NCBI GenBank assembly: GCA_015055835.1
Contig: SVHJ01000002.1
Coordinates: forward strand, 1-64,000
Direction: 5' to 3'
Source of the DNA: Clostridiales bacterium
Lineage (GTDB): Bacteria; Bacillota; Clostridia; Christensenellales; Borkfalkiaceae
DNA length: 64,000 nucleotides
A program made the position numbers and the translations under genes. The first letter of the stretch is position 1. Each line of letters begins with the position of its first letter. Below the pieces are notes generated by a model. The model searched no databases. It saw nothing but the letters and a program-made list of their open reading frames with translations, and had not been told where the DNA came from. Positions 9,384 through 18,672 of this stretch are shown piece after piece.

Positions 9384-10364
9384 TTATAAGGTTGCTTTCA
9401 TTACAGCCTTAATAGTGTGCATTCTATTTTCTGCTTCATCAAACACTATTGAATATTCGCTTTCAAACACTTCGTCCGTTACTTCCATTTCGGTTATACC
9501 AAACTTATCGTAAATTTGTTTACCGATAGTAGTTTTTAGGTCGTGGAAAGCAGGTAAACAATGCATAAACTTGCAGTTTTCACTTGCGTTTTGCATTAGT
9601 TCTTTAGTAACCCTATAAGGCGTTAGTTCTTTAATTCTTTCTTCCCAAACGGCATCAGGTTCGCCCATAGAAACCCAAACGTCGGTATAAATTACGTTAG
9701 CGCCTTTGGTTGCTACCATAGGGTCTTCAATAAACTCTAACTTAGCGCCAGTTCCACGCGCAATCTTTTCACAAGTTTTAATTAGTTCTTCATTAGGGAA
9801 ATACTTTTTAGGAGCGCACGCAACAAAGTGCATACCCATTTTTGCAGCGCCTACCATTAAAGAGTTGCCCATATTGTATCTGGCGTCGCCCATATAAACT
9901 AACTTCACACCCTTTAACCCACCTAAATGTTCTTTTATGGTTAAAAAGTCGGCTAAAATTTGCGTTGGGTGGAATTCATTTGTTAAACCGTTCCAAACTG
10001 GAACGCCTGCGTGTTTTGCAAGTTCTTCAACAATTTCTTGTCCAAAACCACGGTATTCAATACCGTCAAACATTCTGCCAAGTACCCTTGCAGTATCTTT
10101 TATACTTTCTTTTTTGCCAATTTGTGAACCTTGTGGATCAAGGTAAACTGGGTGCAAACCAAGGTCAGCGCCTGCCACTTCAAAAGCACATCTAGTTCTA
10201 GTTGAAGTTTTTTCAAAAATTAAAGCAATACTACCGTTTAACTTTTTTTGGTTTTTACCTTGCTTTTTTTCCTTTTTTAATTTAGCCGATAAATTAAGTA
10301 AATAATTTATTTCTTCCGGCGTGTAGTCTAAAAGTTTTAAAAAACTTCTACCTTTTAAGTTCAT
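9384..10364 (-). CDS. argF: ornithine carbamoyltransferase
   Basis: Converts ornithine and carbamoyl phosphate to citrulline. The 326-residue protein shows the carbamoyl-phosphate loop STRTR in [23 protein letters not shown], and the ornithine/catalytic Cys motif MHCLPAFHD near residue 270. It is the last gene of the arginine operon, 10 nt after argD, with GGAGAG before the ATG. No GC-rich terminator is visible between its stop and the pyr promoter, only an AT-rich 38 nt. Read-through into the pyr leader is therefore possible. Confidence 0.96.
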   Translation of the reverse strand: MNLKGRSFLKLLDYTPEEINYLLNLSAKLKKEKKQGKNQKKLNGSIALIFEKTSTRTRCAFEVAGADLGLHPVYLDPQGSQIGKKESIKDTARVLGRMFDGIEYRGFGQEIVEELAKHAGVPVWNGLTNEFHPTQILADFLTIKEHLGGLKGVKLVYMGDARYNMGNSLMVGAAKMGMHFVACAPKKYFPNEELIKTCEKIARGTGAKLEFIEDPMVATKGANVIYTDVWVSMGEPDAVWEERIKELTPYRVTKELMQNASENCKFMHCLPAFHDLKTTIGKQIYDKFGITEMEVTDEVFESEYSIVFDEAENRMHTIKAVMKATL

Positions 10365-10374
10365 TTTTCTCTCC

Positions 10375-11535
10375 TTACCCTAAAGCCTTTTCAATTACGC
10401 TTAAGGCTTTAATTAAATCTTTTTCCTTTATATTAAGTGGTGGAAGTAGTCTTAATTTATCCTTTGCAGATAAACATAAAACGCCGCTTGCCATACACTC
10501 TTTTATTACTTCTTTAACAGGTTTTACCGTTTTAATGCCTATCATTAAGCCTAGCCCTGTTATACTTTTAACGCCAGTTTTATCTTTGAAAAAGTCAAAA
10601 ATAATTTTGCTTTTTTTGTTAACTTCTTGTAAAAATTCTTCCGTTAATCTTTCTAAAATACTAACTGCGCCACTTGAAGAAACTGGGTTACCACCAAAGG
10701 TTGAACCGTGTTCGCCATAGCCTAAAACCTTTTCCGTTTTTTCATTAAACATACAAGCGCCGATAGGTAGTCCACCACCAAGACCTTTTGCCGTTGTTAC
10801 GATATCAGGACTAAGACCATAGTTCATATAAGCGTAAAGTTTACCCGTTCTGCCGTTACCCGTTTGTACTTCATCAATTATAAGAAGAATGTCTTCCTTT
10901 TTGCAAAGTTCTTGTACTTTAGTTAAAAACTCTTTATCAAGTGGAATAACCCCGCCTTCGCCTTGGATTATTTCTAGCATAATACCTGCAACTTTGTTTT
11001 CCTTAACCAACTTTTCTACACTTTCAAAATTCTTTTCTGCATATAAAAAGCCGGTCGTTAAAGGGTTAAAAAGTTCGTGGTAGTGGTCTTGACCAGTTGC
11101 TGATAAAGTAGTTATCGTTCTACCGTGAAAACTGTCTTTTAAGGTTATTATATTAAAGTATTCTTCGCCCTTTTTATCTACTGCGTACTTTCTTGCCGTT
11201 TTAATTGCGCATTCGTTTGCTTCTGCGCCAGAGTTAGCAAAGAAAACCTTTTTAAGCCCCGTTTTTTCACACAAAAGTTTTGCTAGGTCAACGCAAGGTT
11301 TTGTGTAATATAGGTTAGAAGTGTGTTGAAGGGTTTTTAGTTGCTTTTTTACGGCTTTTTGCCATATTTTATCGCTAACGCCAAAACTGTTTACCCCTAT
11401 ACCTGAAGTTAAGTCAATATACTTTTTACCATCAAAATCGTAAAAGATAGCACCTTTGCCCCTTTTAATTTGTAAATTAAAACGCGCGTAGGTATTTGCT
11501 ATATATTGACCGTCGTTTTTTACTAAATCGGTCAT
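10375..11535 (-). CDS. argD: acetylornithine aminotransferase
   Basis: PLP enzyme that transaminates N-acetylglutamate semialdehyde to N-acetylornithine. The PLP lysine is in [14 protein letters not shown], the aspartate that contacts the pyridine nitrogen is in [15 protein letters not shown], and the N-terminal part has SGIGVNSFG. The 386-residue length is normal for class III ArgD. Its start overlaps argB by 4 nt (ATGA), which implies coupled translation. Confidence 0.95.
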   Translation of the reverse strand: MTDLVKNDGQYIANTYARFNLQIKRGKGAIFYDFDGKKYIDLTSGIGVNSFGVSDKIWQKAVKKQLKTLQHTSNLYYTKPCVDLAKLLCEKTGLKKVFFANSGAEANECAIKTARKYAVDKKGEEYFNIITLKDSFHGRTITTLSATGQDHYHELFNPLTTGFLYAEKNFESVEKLVKENKVAGIMLEIIQGEGGVIPLDKEFLTKVQELCKKEDILLIIDEVQTGNGRTGKLYAYMNYGLSPDIVTTAKGLGGGLPIGACMFNEKTEKVLGYGEHGSTFGGNPVSSSGAVSILERLTEEFLQEVNKKSKIIFDFFKDKTGVKSITGLGLMIGIKTVKPVKEVIKECMASGVLCLSAKDKLRLLPPLNIKEKDLIKALSVIEKALG

Positions 11536-12410
11536 TTTTTATCTCCTACAACCATTGTACCAGCACCTTCGTTGGTCAATAATTCCATAAGTATTGAGTG
11601 TGGAATTCTTCCGTCCATAATAACAACCTTTTCAACGCCGTGGTTAATTGCAGTCGTGCAACAATTTACCTTTGGTATCATACCACCAGAGATGATACCT
11701 TCTTCAAAAAGTTTGTCAACTTCTTTAATAGAAACTAAAGGAATTAAGGTTTTAGGGTCGTCTTTATCTTTTAATATACCGGCAACGTCCGTCATCATAA
11801 TAAGTCTTTCAGCATTAAGTGCCCCTGCAACCATTGATGCAGCCGTATCGCCGTTAATGTTGAAAACTTCACCCTTTTTGTTGCAACCGATAGTAGAAAC
11901 TACTGGAATATAACCCTTTTCTAAAAGGTCAAGTACAGGAGCGATGTTTATTTTTGTAATTTCCCCAACGTAACCTAATCTTTCATCTTTTTGTTTTGCT
12001 TCAATAAGTCTTCCGTCTATACCAGAAATACCCATAGCCTTACCACCTTTACTTTCAAGGTAGTTTACTAAAGATTTGTTTATTTTACCTGCTAAAATCA
12101 TTTGAGCAATATCAACCGTTTCTTTATCAGTTACTCTAAGTCCGTCAACAAACTCTGCCTTTTTGCCAAGTTTTGTCATCATTTCACTAATTTCAGGTCC
12201 ACCACCGTGTACTAAAACAACCTTAACGCCGATAAGCCATAAAAGTACGATATCTTCCATAACGTGTTCTTTTAACTCTTCGTTAATCATTGCGTTTCCA
12301 CCGTATTTAATTACAACGATTTTGCCGTTATATCTTTTAATATAAGGAAGTGCTTGAGTTAACACTTCTGCACGAAGTTGATTTGAAAAATTTTCATCAA
12401 TATGCTTCAT
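11532..12410 (-). CDS. argB: N-acetylglutamate kinase
   Basis: Phosphorylates N-acetylglutamate, the second step of the acetylated arginine route. The amino-acid kinase fold shows VIKYGGNAM near residue 30, LVHGGGPEIS near 65 and a C-terminal VVIMDGRIPHSIL. The N-terminal helix (RAEVLTQALPYIKRY) before the first strand is typical of arginine-inhibited, hexameric NAGK enzymes. Feedback inhibition by arginine is therefore likely, though not shown. At 292 residues it fits that class. It has an AGGAG SD. Confidence 0.95.
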   Translation of the reverse strand: MKHIDENFSNQLRAEVLTQALPYIKRYNGKIVVIKYGGNAMINEELKEHVMEDIVLLWLIGVKVVLVHGGGPEISEMMTKLGKKAEFVDGLRVTDKETVDIAQMILAGKINKSLVNYLESKGGKAMGISGIDGRLIEAKQKDERLGYVGEITKINIAPVLDLLEKGYIPVVSTIGCNKKGEVFNINGDTAASMVAGALNAERLIMMTDVAGILKDKDDPKTLIPLVSIKEVDKLFEEGIISGGMIPKVNCCTTAINHGVEKVVIMDGRIPHSILMELLTNEGAGTMVVGDKK

Positions 12411-12420
12411 AATTTCTCCT

Positions 12421-13638
12421 TTAAGTACGATAATCGCCGTTAATTTTAACGTAATCGTAAGTTAAGTCACAACCCCAAGCCGCCACTGTAAATTCGCCGT
12501 CTTTTAGGTCAATGATAATTTCTATTTCGTTCTTTAATAAAATTTCTTTTGCTTGTTCTTCAGAAAAATCTACACTCGCACCGTTTTTGCAAACGTTAAT
12601 TTCCCCTGCTACTGACTTAAAGTTAACGTCAATTTTGTTTACGTCAACCTTTTCTTTACTATAACCGATTGCGCAAAGCACTCTACCCCAGTTAGCATCT
12701 GCACCAAACATAGCCGCCTTTAGTAGGCTTGAACAAATTACGCTTTTTGCAACCCCTTTTGCCGTTTTAATATCTTTTGCGTTTAATACTTTACATTCTA
12801 AAAGTTTTGTTGCACCTTCGCCGTCACCTGCAATCTTTCTACAAAGCGCAACGGTTACCGTGTTTAGCGCCTTCATAAAGATAGCAAAGTCTTCATCTTC
12901 ACTAACAATTTCTTTATTACCTGCTTCGCCGTTACAAAGAACGGTTACCATATCGTTAGTAGAAGTGTCGCCGTCAATACTTAACATATTAAAGGTGTTT
13001 TGAACGTCGGTTGATAGCGCTTTTTTAAGCATTTCGCTACTAATTTTTACGTCGCTTGTTATAAAAACTAGCATAGTTGCCATATCAGGGTGAATCATAC
13101 CACTACCCTTTGCCATACCACCAAGATGACAAACTTTGCCGTCAATGGTAAATTCTACTGCAACTTCTTTTGGAGTTGTGTCGGTAGTCATAATTGCGTA
13201 TGCTGACTCTAAATTACCTTTTTCACTTAAACCAGCGCAAAGTGGTTTGATTGCGTTTTTGATAGGTTCAATTGATAAAGGTTGACCGATAACGCCAGTT
13301 GATGCAACAACTACGTCGCTACTGTCAATATTTAATTCATCTGCAAGTAATTTTGACATACTTTCAGCAATTTCTATGCCGTTTGCATTACAAGTGTTTG
13401 CGTTTCCACTATTGCAAATAACTGCCCTTGCAACGCCGTTTTCTAAGTGTTTTTTAGTTACAGTTAGCGGTGCGCCTTTAACTAAGTTAGTAGTATAAAC
13501 TGCAGCGGCAGTACAAGGCGTTTTACTAAAAACAACACCTAAATCGTTCTTTCCTCTATTCTTTCTAATTCCTGCGTGTACGCCGTTTGCCATAAACCCT
13601 TTAGATGCGCAAACTCCACCTGATATAAATTTAATCAT
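12421..13638 (-). CDS. argJ: glutamate N-acetyltransferase / N-acetylglutamate synthase
   Basis: Recycles the acetyl group from N-acetylornithine to glutamate, and may also use acetyl-CoA. The precursor self-cleaves before a Thr in MIHPDMATML (near residue 185), which is intact, and the residue following is the nucleophile. It is 405 residues, the normal length. No argA or argE is present in the operon, so the locus encodes the cyclic acetyl-recycling pathway. It overlaps argC by one nucleotide. Confidence 0.95.
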   Translation of the reverse strand: MIKFISGGVCASKGFMANGVHAGIRKNRGKNDLGVVFSKTPCTAAAVYTTNLVKGAPLTVTKKHLENGVARAVICNSGNANTCNANGIEIAESMSKLLADELNIDSSDVVVASTGVIGQPLSIEPIKNAIKPLCAGLSEKGNLESAYAIMTTDTTPKEVAVEFTIDGKVCHLGGMAKGSGMIHPDMATMLVFITSDVKISSEMLKKALSTDVQNTFNMLSIDGDTSTNDMVTVLCNGEAGNKEIVSEDEDFAIFMKALNTVTVALCRKIAGDGEGATKLLECKVLNAKDIKTAKGVAKSVICSSLLKAAMFGADANWGRVLCAIGYSKEKVDVNKIDVNFKSVAGEINVCKNGASVDFSEEQAKEILLKNEIEIIIDLKDGEFTVAAWGCDLTYDYVKINGDYRT

Positions 13639-14564
13639 TATAGTATAAGTCCTTTATTTTCATCTTCGTTAATTAAAAGGTTCATATTTTGTATAGCAGC
13701 ACCACCTGCGCCCTTACCTAAATTGTCAAACCTACTAACTAACAAAATATTGTCGGTACCACCAAAAACGGAAATTTCTAAACTATCTTTCCCTGCTAGT
13801 TTATTTGCCGTTAAAAAGCCCTTTTCATCACTACTTTCAACAAACTTAACGATGTTTCCCGTGTAGTAGTTTTTGTAAATGTCTTTTAAGTCTTCTAATC
13901 CACAAGTTAGCATATCCTTGTTTAACGGAATACTAACTTCCATACCCCTTGGAAAAGAAGAAACGATAGGACAAAAACTTGGTTTTACTTCTAAACCACC
14001 TATCTTCATCATTTCTGGAATATGCTTGTGATTTTGCGTTAAACCGTACTGTCTTGGCGCTATATAATCAAAAGGCATATCTTCTTCATACTCTTTTATC
14101 ATATTTTTACCGCCACCCGTGTAGCCTGTAATTGAAAAAGCCGTTAGATAGGTGTTTTTATCTAACACTCCTTCATCAATAAGTGGTCTAACTAAAGATA
14201 TAAACCCACTTGCATGGCAACCTGGGTTTGCAATTCTTTTTGAAGATTTAATTTTTTCTTTTTGTCCTTTAATTTCTGCAAAACCATAAACCCAATTTTC
14301 ATTAGTTCTATGCGCAGTTGACGCATCAATTATCGCCGTATTTTTATTACTTTCATCAACAAGTAAAACGGCTTCTTTTGAAGCGTCATCGGGAAGACAC
14401 AAAAACACAACGTCTGCAGAGTTTATTGCATCTTTTCTTGCTACTGTGTCCTTTCTAAATTCTTCTTTTAAGGTTATTAAGTTTATATTGTCAAAAGCAC
14501 TTAAGCGTTCCCTTATGTTTAACCCGGTCGTTCCACTAGTGCCATCTATAAAAACCTTTGTCAT
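13638..14564 (-). CDS. argC: N-acetyl-gamma-glutamyl-phosphate reductase, short type
   Basis: NADPH-dependent reductase that forms N-acetylglutamate semialdehyde. The Rossmann start is FIDGTSGTTGLNIRERL and the catalytic Cys lies in NPGCHASGFI near residue 114. The 308-residue length and the GTSGTTGL opening match the shorter type 2 ArgC rather than the roughly 345-residue type 1. It shares one nucleotide with both neighbours (stop and start overlap as TAATG). Confidence 0.93.
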   Translation of the reverse strand: MTKVFIDGTSGTTGLNIRERLSAFDNINLITLKEEFRKDTVARKDAINSADVVFLCLPDDASKEAVLLVDESNKNTAIIDASTAHRTNENWVYGFAEIKGQKEKIKSSKRIANPGCHASGFISLVRPLIDEGVLDKNTYLTAFSITGYTGGGKNMIKEYEEDMPFDYIAPRQYGLTQNHKHIPEMMKIGGLEVKPSFCPIVSSFPRGMEVSIPLNKDMLTCGLEDLKDIYKNYYTGNIVKFVESSDEKGFLTANKLAGKDSLEISVFGGTDNILLVSRFDNLGKGAGGAAIQNMNLLINEDENKGLIL

Positions 14565-15934
14565 TATAAATTTTCCTTAATGAATTTAATTTGCATTTCT
14601 ACTGAAGAAATACTCGTGCCACCCTTTGAAATACGCTTGTTTACGCAATTTGTTAAGTCAATGGCTTCAAAAACTTCTTCATCAAATAAATTAGAGTAGG
14701 TTTTGTATTCATCTAAAGTTAAACTTTCTAAAACCTTGCCCTTTTCTATACAGTCTTTAACAATTCCACCTGAAATTTTGTATGCTTCACGGAAAGGAAG
14801 ACCTTTTTTTACTAAATAGTCTGCAAGGTCAGTTGCGTTAATAAAACCTTCTTTTGCAGCCTTTTTCATATTTTCTTCATTAGCCTTGATAGAAGAAATC
14901 ATCTTTTCCATAACGGTTAAACAGTTCTTTACCGTTTCAACCCCGTCAAACACGCACTCTTTATCTTCTTGCATATCTTTGTTGTAAGCAAGTGGTAAAC
15001 CTTTAAGTACGGTTAAAATTGTTAGTAGGTCGCCGTAAACTCTGCCCGTTTTACCACGGATAAGTTCTGCCATATCAGGGTTCTTTTTTTGTGGCATAAT
15101 TGATGAACCAGTTGTTAAACTGTCTGAAAGTTTTATAAACTTAAATTCCCAACTTGCCCAAAGAATAATTTCTTCAGAAAGCCTACTTAAGTGCATTTGT
15201 ATAGTTGCTATAACTGATAAAAGTTCAACTATAAAATCTCTATCAGATACGCCGTCAATACTGTTTAACGCTACACCATCAAAGCCAAGTTTTTTTGCTT
15301 CGTAGTCCCTATCCGTTTGATAGGTCGTACCTGCTAGGGCGCAACTACCAATAGGTGAAATATTCGTTCTTTTATAACAATCTTTAGCCCTATCAATATC
15401 TCTTAAAAACATCATAGCGTATGCTAAAAGATGATGACCAAAAGTGATAGGTTGCGCACGTTGAAGGTGAGTGTATCCCGGCATTATAGCGCCCTTATAC
15501 TCTTCTGCCTTATTAATAACAGCGCCTATTAGTTTTTTAAGTAGGTCAATTATGGTAAGCGTTTGGTTTTTAAGGTACATTCTTATATCAAGCGCAACTT
15601 GGTCGTTTCTACTTCTTGCCGTGTGAAGTTTTTTGCCAACTTCCCCTACCCTTTTGGTAAGTTCTTGTTCAACGAAGGTGTGAATATCTTCTACGCTCAA
15701 ATCAATTTCAAGTTTGCCACTTTCTATATCGCTTAAAATTTCTTCTAAACCTTTTGCTAAAGTATCGGCTTCTACTTCTTCAATAATGCCTGTATAAGAA
15801 AGCATATATGCGTGTGCAATACTGCCAGTTATGTCTTCCTTATACATTTTGCTATCAAAACTTATTGAAGAGTTAAAGTCGTCTGCAATTTTGTCTACGT
15901 TAGCGTCGGTAACGCCTTGCCATAATTTTGCCAT
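14564..15934 (-). CDS. argH: argininosuccinate lyase
   Basis: Cleaves argininosuccinate to arginine and fumarate. The fumarase-superfamily signature GSSIMPQKKNPD is near residue 280. HTARSRNDQVALD near residue 103 and TPYTHLQRAQP-like PGYTHLQRAQP are also present. It has 456 residues, the normal length. It lies between argG and argC, with an 11-nt gap to argG and a one-nucleotide overlap with argC. Confidence 0.96.
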   Translation of the reverse strand: MAKLWQGVTDANVDKIADDFNSSISFDSKMYKEDITGSIAHAYMLSYTGIIEEVEADTLAKGLEEILSDIESGKLEIDLSVEDIHTFVEQELTKRVGEVGKKLHTARSRNDQVALDIRMYLKNQTLTIIDLLKKLIGAVINKAEEYKGAIMPGYTHLQRAQPITFGHHLLAYAMMFLRDIDRAKDCYKRTNISPIGSCALAGTTYQTDRDYEAKKLGFDGVALNSIDGVSDRDFIVELLSVIATIQMHLSRLSEEIILWASWEFKFIKLSDSLTTGSSIMPQKKNPDMAELIRGKTGRVYGDLLTILTVLKGLPLAYNKDMQEDKECVFDGVETVKNCLTVMEKMISSIKANEENMKKAAKEGFINATDLADYLVKKGLPFREAYKISGGIVKDCIEKGKVLESLTLDEYKTYSNLFDEEVFEAIDLTNCVNKRISKGGTSISSVEMQIKFIKENL

Positions 15935-15945
15935 TTTAATTTTCC

Positions 15946-17169
15946 TTATTTGTTGTTTTTCTTATCTACCATTGCTTGAACTTTTGTAGGTAGACCGAAT
16001 AGGTTAATGAAACCTTCTGAATCTTTTTGGTTATAATCGCTTTCACCAAAAGTTGCAATTTCTTCGCTATAAAGTGAGTAGTCACTCCAAACACCTGCGT
16101 TAATCATATTGCCTTTGTAAAGTTTTAGTCTTACCTTACCAGTAACGTTTTCTTGCGTTTTGTCAACGAAAGCAGAAAGTGCTTCACGAAGTGGTGAGAA
16201 CCATTGTCCGTTATAAACTAATTCACCAAAAGTTACTGCTAACTTTTGTTTTTCGTGCATTGTGTACTTATCTAAACATAAACTTTCTAAAACTGAGTGT
16301 GCTTTGTATAGAATTGCACCACCTGGAGTTTCATATACGCCACGACATTTCATACCAACTAAACGGTTTTCAACGATATCAATAATACCAATACCGTTTG
16401 CGCCACCTAATTTATTTAGTTCTAAAATAATTTCTTTAGCAGTCATCTTTTTGCCGTCAAGTGCAACTGGTACGCCTTTGATAAAATCAAGTTCAATATA
16501 AGTTGGCTTGTCTGGTGCGTCAATAGGTGAAACGCCCATTTCTAAAAAGCCCTTCTTTTCGTATTGTGGTTCGTTACCAGTATCTTCTAAGTCCATACCT
16601 TCGTGTGATAAGTGCCATAAGTTCTTATCTTTAGAATAGTTTGTTTCTCTGTTTATTTTAAGTGGAATATTGTGTGCTTCTGCATATTCAATTTCTTCTT
16701 CACGAGATTTGATTGACCATTCTCTCCAAGGTGCGATAATTGCAAGGTTTGGTGCGAACTTCTTAAAACCTAATTCAAAACGAACTTGGTCGTTACCCTT
16801 ACCAGTACAACCGTGGCAAATTGCGTCTGCCCCTTCTTTAATAGCAATTTCTGCTAAAGCCTTTGCAATACAAGGACGTGCGTGGCTTGTACCTAAATAA
16901 TATTCTTCATATAAAGCACCTGCTTTAACACAAGGAATAATGTAGTTGTCTACGTAGTCGTCAGTTAAATCTAATACGTATAACTTACTTGCACCAGTTT
17001 TTAACGCCTTTTCTTCTAAACCTTCAAGTTCATCTGCTTGGCCAACGTTACCTGCAACTGCAATAACTTCACAGTTGTTGTAATTTTCTTTTAGCCAAGG
17101 AATTATTATAGAGGTGTCAAGACCACCAGAGTATGCTAAAACTACCTTTTTAATATCTTTCTTTTCCAT
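15946..17169 (-). CDS. argG: argininosuccinate synthase
   Basis: ATP-dependent ligase joining citrulline and aspartate. The PP-loop [11 protein letters not shown] is near residue 10, [13 protein letters not shown] near residue 119, and the 407-residue length is standard. It is the promoter-proximal gene of the arginine operon, with AAGGAG 9 nt before the ATG. First position in the operon fits the strong promoter directly upstream. Confidence 0.97.
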   Translation of the reverse strand: MEKKDIKKVVLAYSGGLDTSIIIPWLKENYNNCEVIAVAGNVGQADELEGLEEKALKTGASKLYVLDLTDDYVDNYIIPCVKAGALYEEYYLGTSHARPCIAKALAEIAIKEGADAICHGCTGKGNDQVRFELGFKKFAPNLAIIAPWREWSIKSREEEIEYAEAHNIPLKINRETNYSKDKNLWHLSHEGMDLEDTGNEPQYEKKGFLEMGVSPIDAPDKPTYIELDFIKGVPVALDGKKMTAKEIILELNKLGGANGIGIIDIVENRLVGMKCRGVYETPGGAILYKAHSVLESLCLDKYTMHEKQKLAVTFGELVYNGQWFSPLREALSAFVDKTQENVTGKVRLKLYKGNMINAGVWSDYSLYSEEIATFGESDYNQKDSEGFINLFGLPTKVQAMVDKKNNK

Positions 17170-17212
17170 TTTTAATATCTCCTTTCTTTAGGTTTTTTTA
17201 ATTTACCCCTAA

Positions 17213-17241
17213 ATTATAATTAACTAAAAATTTTTTGTCAA
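17213..17241 (-). promoter_or_regulatory. sigma-A promoter of the arg operon
   Basis: Leftward TTGACA (17236-17241), a 17-nt spacer and TATAAT (17213-17218). The predicted start near 17206 gives a short leader of about 37 nt. Confidence 0.85.
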
Positions 17242-17257
17242 CAATATTTAATGCGTT

Positions 17258-17340
17258 TATACATAATTTTTATACATTTTTATGTGTATTTTGTATATTT
17301 TATTGTATATCTTTGTTTTATATACATTAAATGTGCATAA
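17258..17340. promoter_or_regulatory. cluster of TATACA/TGTATA half-sites upstream of argG, possible operator
   Basis: Between argG and the rightward gene at 17481 lies about 310 nt of very AT-rich DNA. Half-sites TATACAT or TGTATA occur at 17258, 17271, 17292, 17304 and 17321. One 18-bp stretch (17271-17288) is an imperfect palindrome around TTTT, the length of an ARG box. It does not contain the TGAAT core of the ArgR/AhrC consensus, so an ArgR operator is only suggested. Confidence 0.35.
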
Positions 17341-17480
17341 ATACAAATTATACTTTAAAATTATAATAAAACGAACAAAAAAAGTCAAACGGTATAACTA
17401 GCATTTTGATAAGAAAAAACGGTTGTAATTTTATTTTCCTTGTGTTAAAATTAAACAAAAATAAACAAAAGGTAACTTAT

Positions 17481-18425
17481 ATGGCTATTTTAAAAAAAGT
17501 TGGTAAAATTTTTGCAATAATTCTTCTTTGTATTCTTGGGCTATTCGTTGCAATTATTTCAGTACTTAATGTAGCAAAATTTGCAATTTATGCTGAATAT
17601 TATTCAATAACAGATAGTGTTTGTAGAAATCCAGGGTTAGGCGACGGGTTTGTTTGCCAAGGTGTTTGCGCAGTTGAAACGGAAAACAAGTTTTTAGTTT
17701 CAGGCTATATGGCAAACGGCACGGCAAGTAGAATTTACGTTACCGATAAAGATAATAACGACTACTACGTTTCTTTATATAGAGATGGCGAAGAGTTCGA
17801 CGGGCACGTTGGTGGCGTTGCTTTCTATGAAGACAAGGTTTTTACAACCTGTAACGATAGCGTACAAGTTTTTTCTTTGACGGAAATTTTAAGTGCTAAA
17901 AAGGGCGACGTTGTTGAAATGGAAAAGGAAGTTCCTGTAAACAACCAGGGCTCTTCTCTTTACGTTTACGGCGATTATCTTTACGTAGGGGAATTTAATA
18001 ACGGAAATCAATATAAAACTGAACACCATTATGGCGACAACCACGCAATAATTACTAAATATTTGGTGGAAAGTATTTTACAAGGAAGTCCTGTTGCTGA
18101 TAAAATTTATTCTATTCCTGATAAAGTTCAAGGGATATGTTTTACCCCTGACGGAAAAATTGTTCTTTCAACCTCTTGGGCAATTGCCGATAGTTATTTT
18201 TACGTTTATAACGAAAGTGAAATTATAGACTCTGGCGAAGTTTTAGACGGCGCTAAAGTTTATCATTTAGGAAATAGCAGAAAAATTAAAGGGCCAGCAA
18301 TGGTTGAAGGACTTGACTATTACGCAGGTAAAATTATTACCGTTTATGAAAGCGCATCAAACAAATACTTCTTTGGAAAGATGTTTTTCGCACACAAAAT
18401 TGATGCTATTGATATTAATATATAA
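17481..18425 (+). CDS. membrane-anchored extracellular protein, possible beta-propeller
   Basis: A 314-residue protein of unknown function. One hydrophobic segment at about residues 10-35 (FAIILLCILGLFVAII) should anchor it with the rest outside. The remainder has repeated short strand patterns such as NKFLVSGYM, RIYVTD, VGGVAFYEDKVFTTC, SSLYVYGDYLYVGEF and GICFTPDGKIVLSTSW. These resemble the blades of a propeller domain, though no family is recognised. I chose ATG 17481, after AAAGGTAAC, over an earlier in-frame ATG at 17406 that lacks an SD and would place an unlikely 25 residues before the membrane segment. It is monocistronic with its own terminator. Confidence 0.7.
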   Translation: MAILKKVGKIFAIILLCILGLFVAIISVLNVAKFAIYAEYYSITDSVCRNPGLGDGFVCQGVCAVETENKFLVSGYMANGTASRIYVTDKDNNDYYVSLYRDGEEFDGHVGGVAFYEDKVFTTCNDSVQVFSLTEILSAKKGDVVEMEKEVPVNNQGSSLYVYGDYLYVGEFNNGNQYKTEHHYGDNHAIITKYLVESILQGSPVADKIYSIPDKVQGICFTPDGKIVLSTSWAIADSYFYVYNESEIIDSGEVLDGAKVYHLGNSRKIKGPAMVEGLDYYAGKIITVYESASNKYFFGKMFFAHKIDAIDINI

Positions 18426-18448
18426 TTTAAGTTTATAATTTAAAACAC

Positions 18449-18474
18449 AAAAGGCGAGAACTTTCTCGCCTTTT
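18449..18474 (+). terminator. terminator after the propeller-like gene
   Basis: AAAAGGCGAGA (18449-18459) pairs with TCTCGCCTTTT (18464-18474) in an 11-bp stem. A-rich and T-rich flanks make it usable in both directions. Confidence 0.8.
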
Positions 18475-18489
18475 AATATATCAATATTT

Positions 18490-18516
18490 TAAAAAAGCAA
18501 GACAATTTGCCTTGCT
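18490..18516 (-). terminator. terminator downstream of the abiH-like gene
   Basis: Read leftward, AGCAAG (18511-18516) and CTTGCT (18496-18501) form a hairpin followed by six U residues. It would end the leftward WYL/abiH transcript after a 3' region of about 150 nt. Confidence 0.6.
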
Positions 18517-18666
18517 CCAACGTAGTTGAGCGTGTAGTACATAAAACTATATATAAAAGTAGAGCAATTTAGCCCACCCAAAAAATTAAACTTTTTAAGT
18601 CTCTACAACCCTCCCGATATGGTTAAACAAGTTTGAGTTGGAGCTGTATAGAAATTTAAAAAGTTT
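18514..18666 (-). other. noncoding segment with two crossing inverted repeats
   Basis: The stretch between the abiH-like gene and its terminator has no ORF but contains GCTCCAAC (18514-18521) with GTTGGAGC (18637-18644), and AAACTTTTTAA (18588-18598) with TTAAAAAGTTT (18656-18666). The two pairings cross, so both together would be pseudoknotted. GTAGAG/CTCTAC also pairs locally (18559-18564 with 18601-18606). This is a possible structured 3' UTR or small RNA. Function unknown. Confidence 0.3.
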
Positions 18667-18672
18667 GATGTT

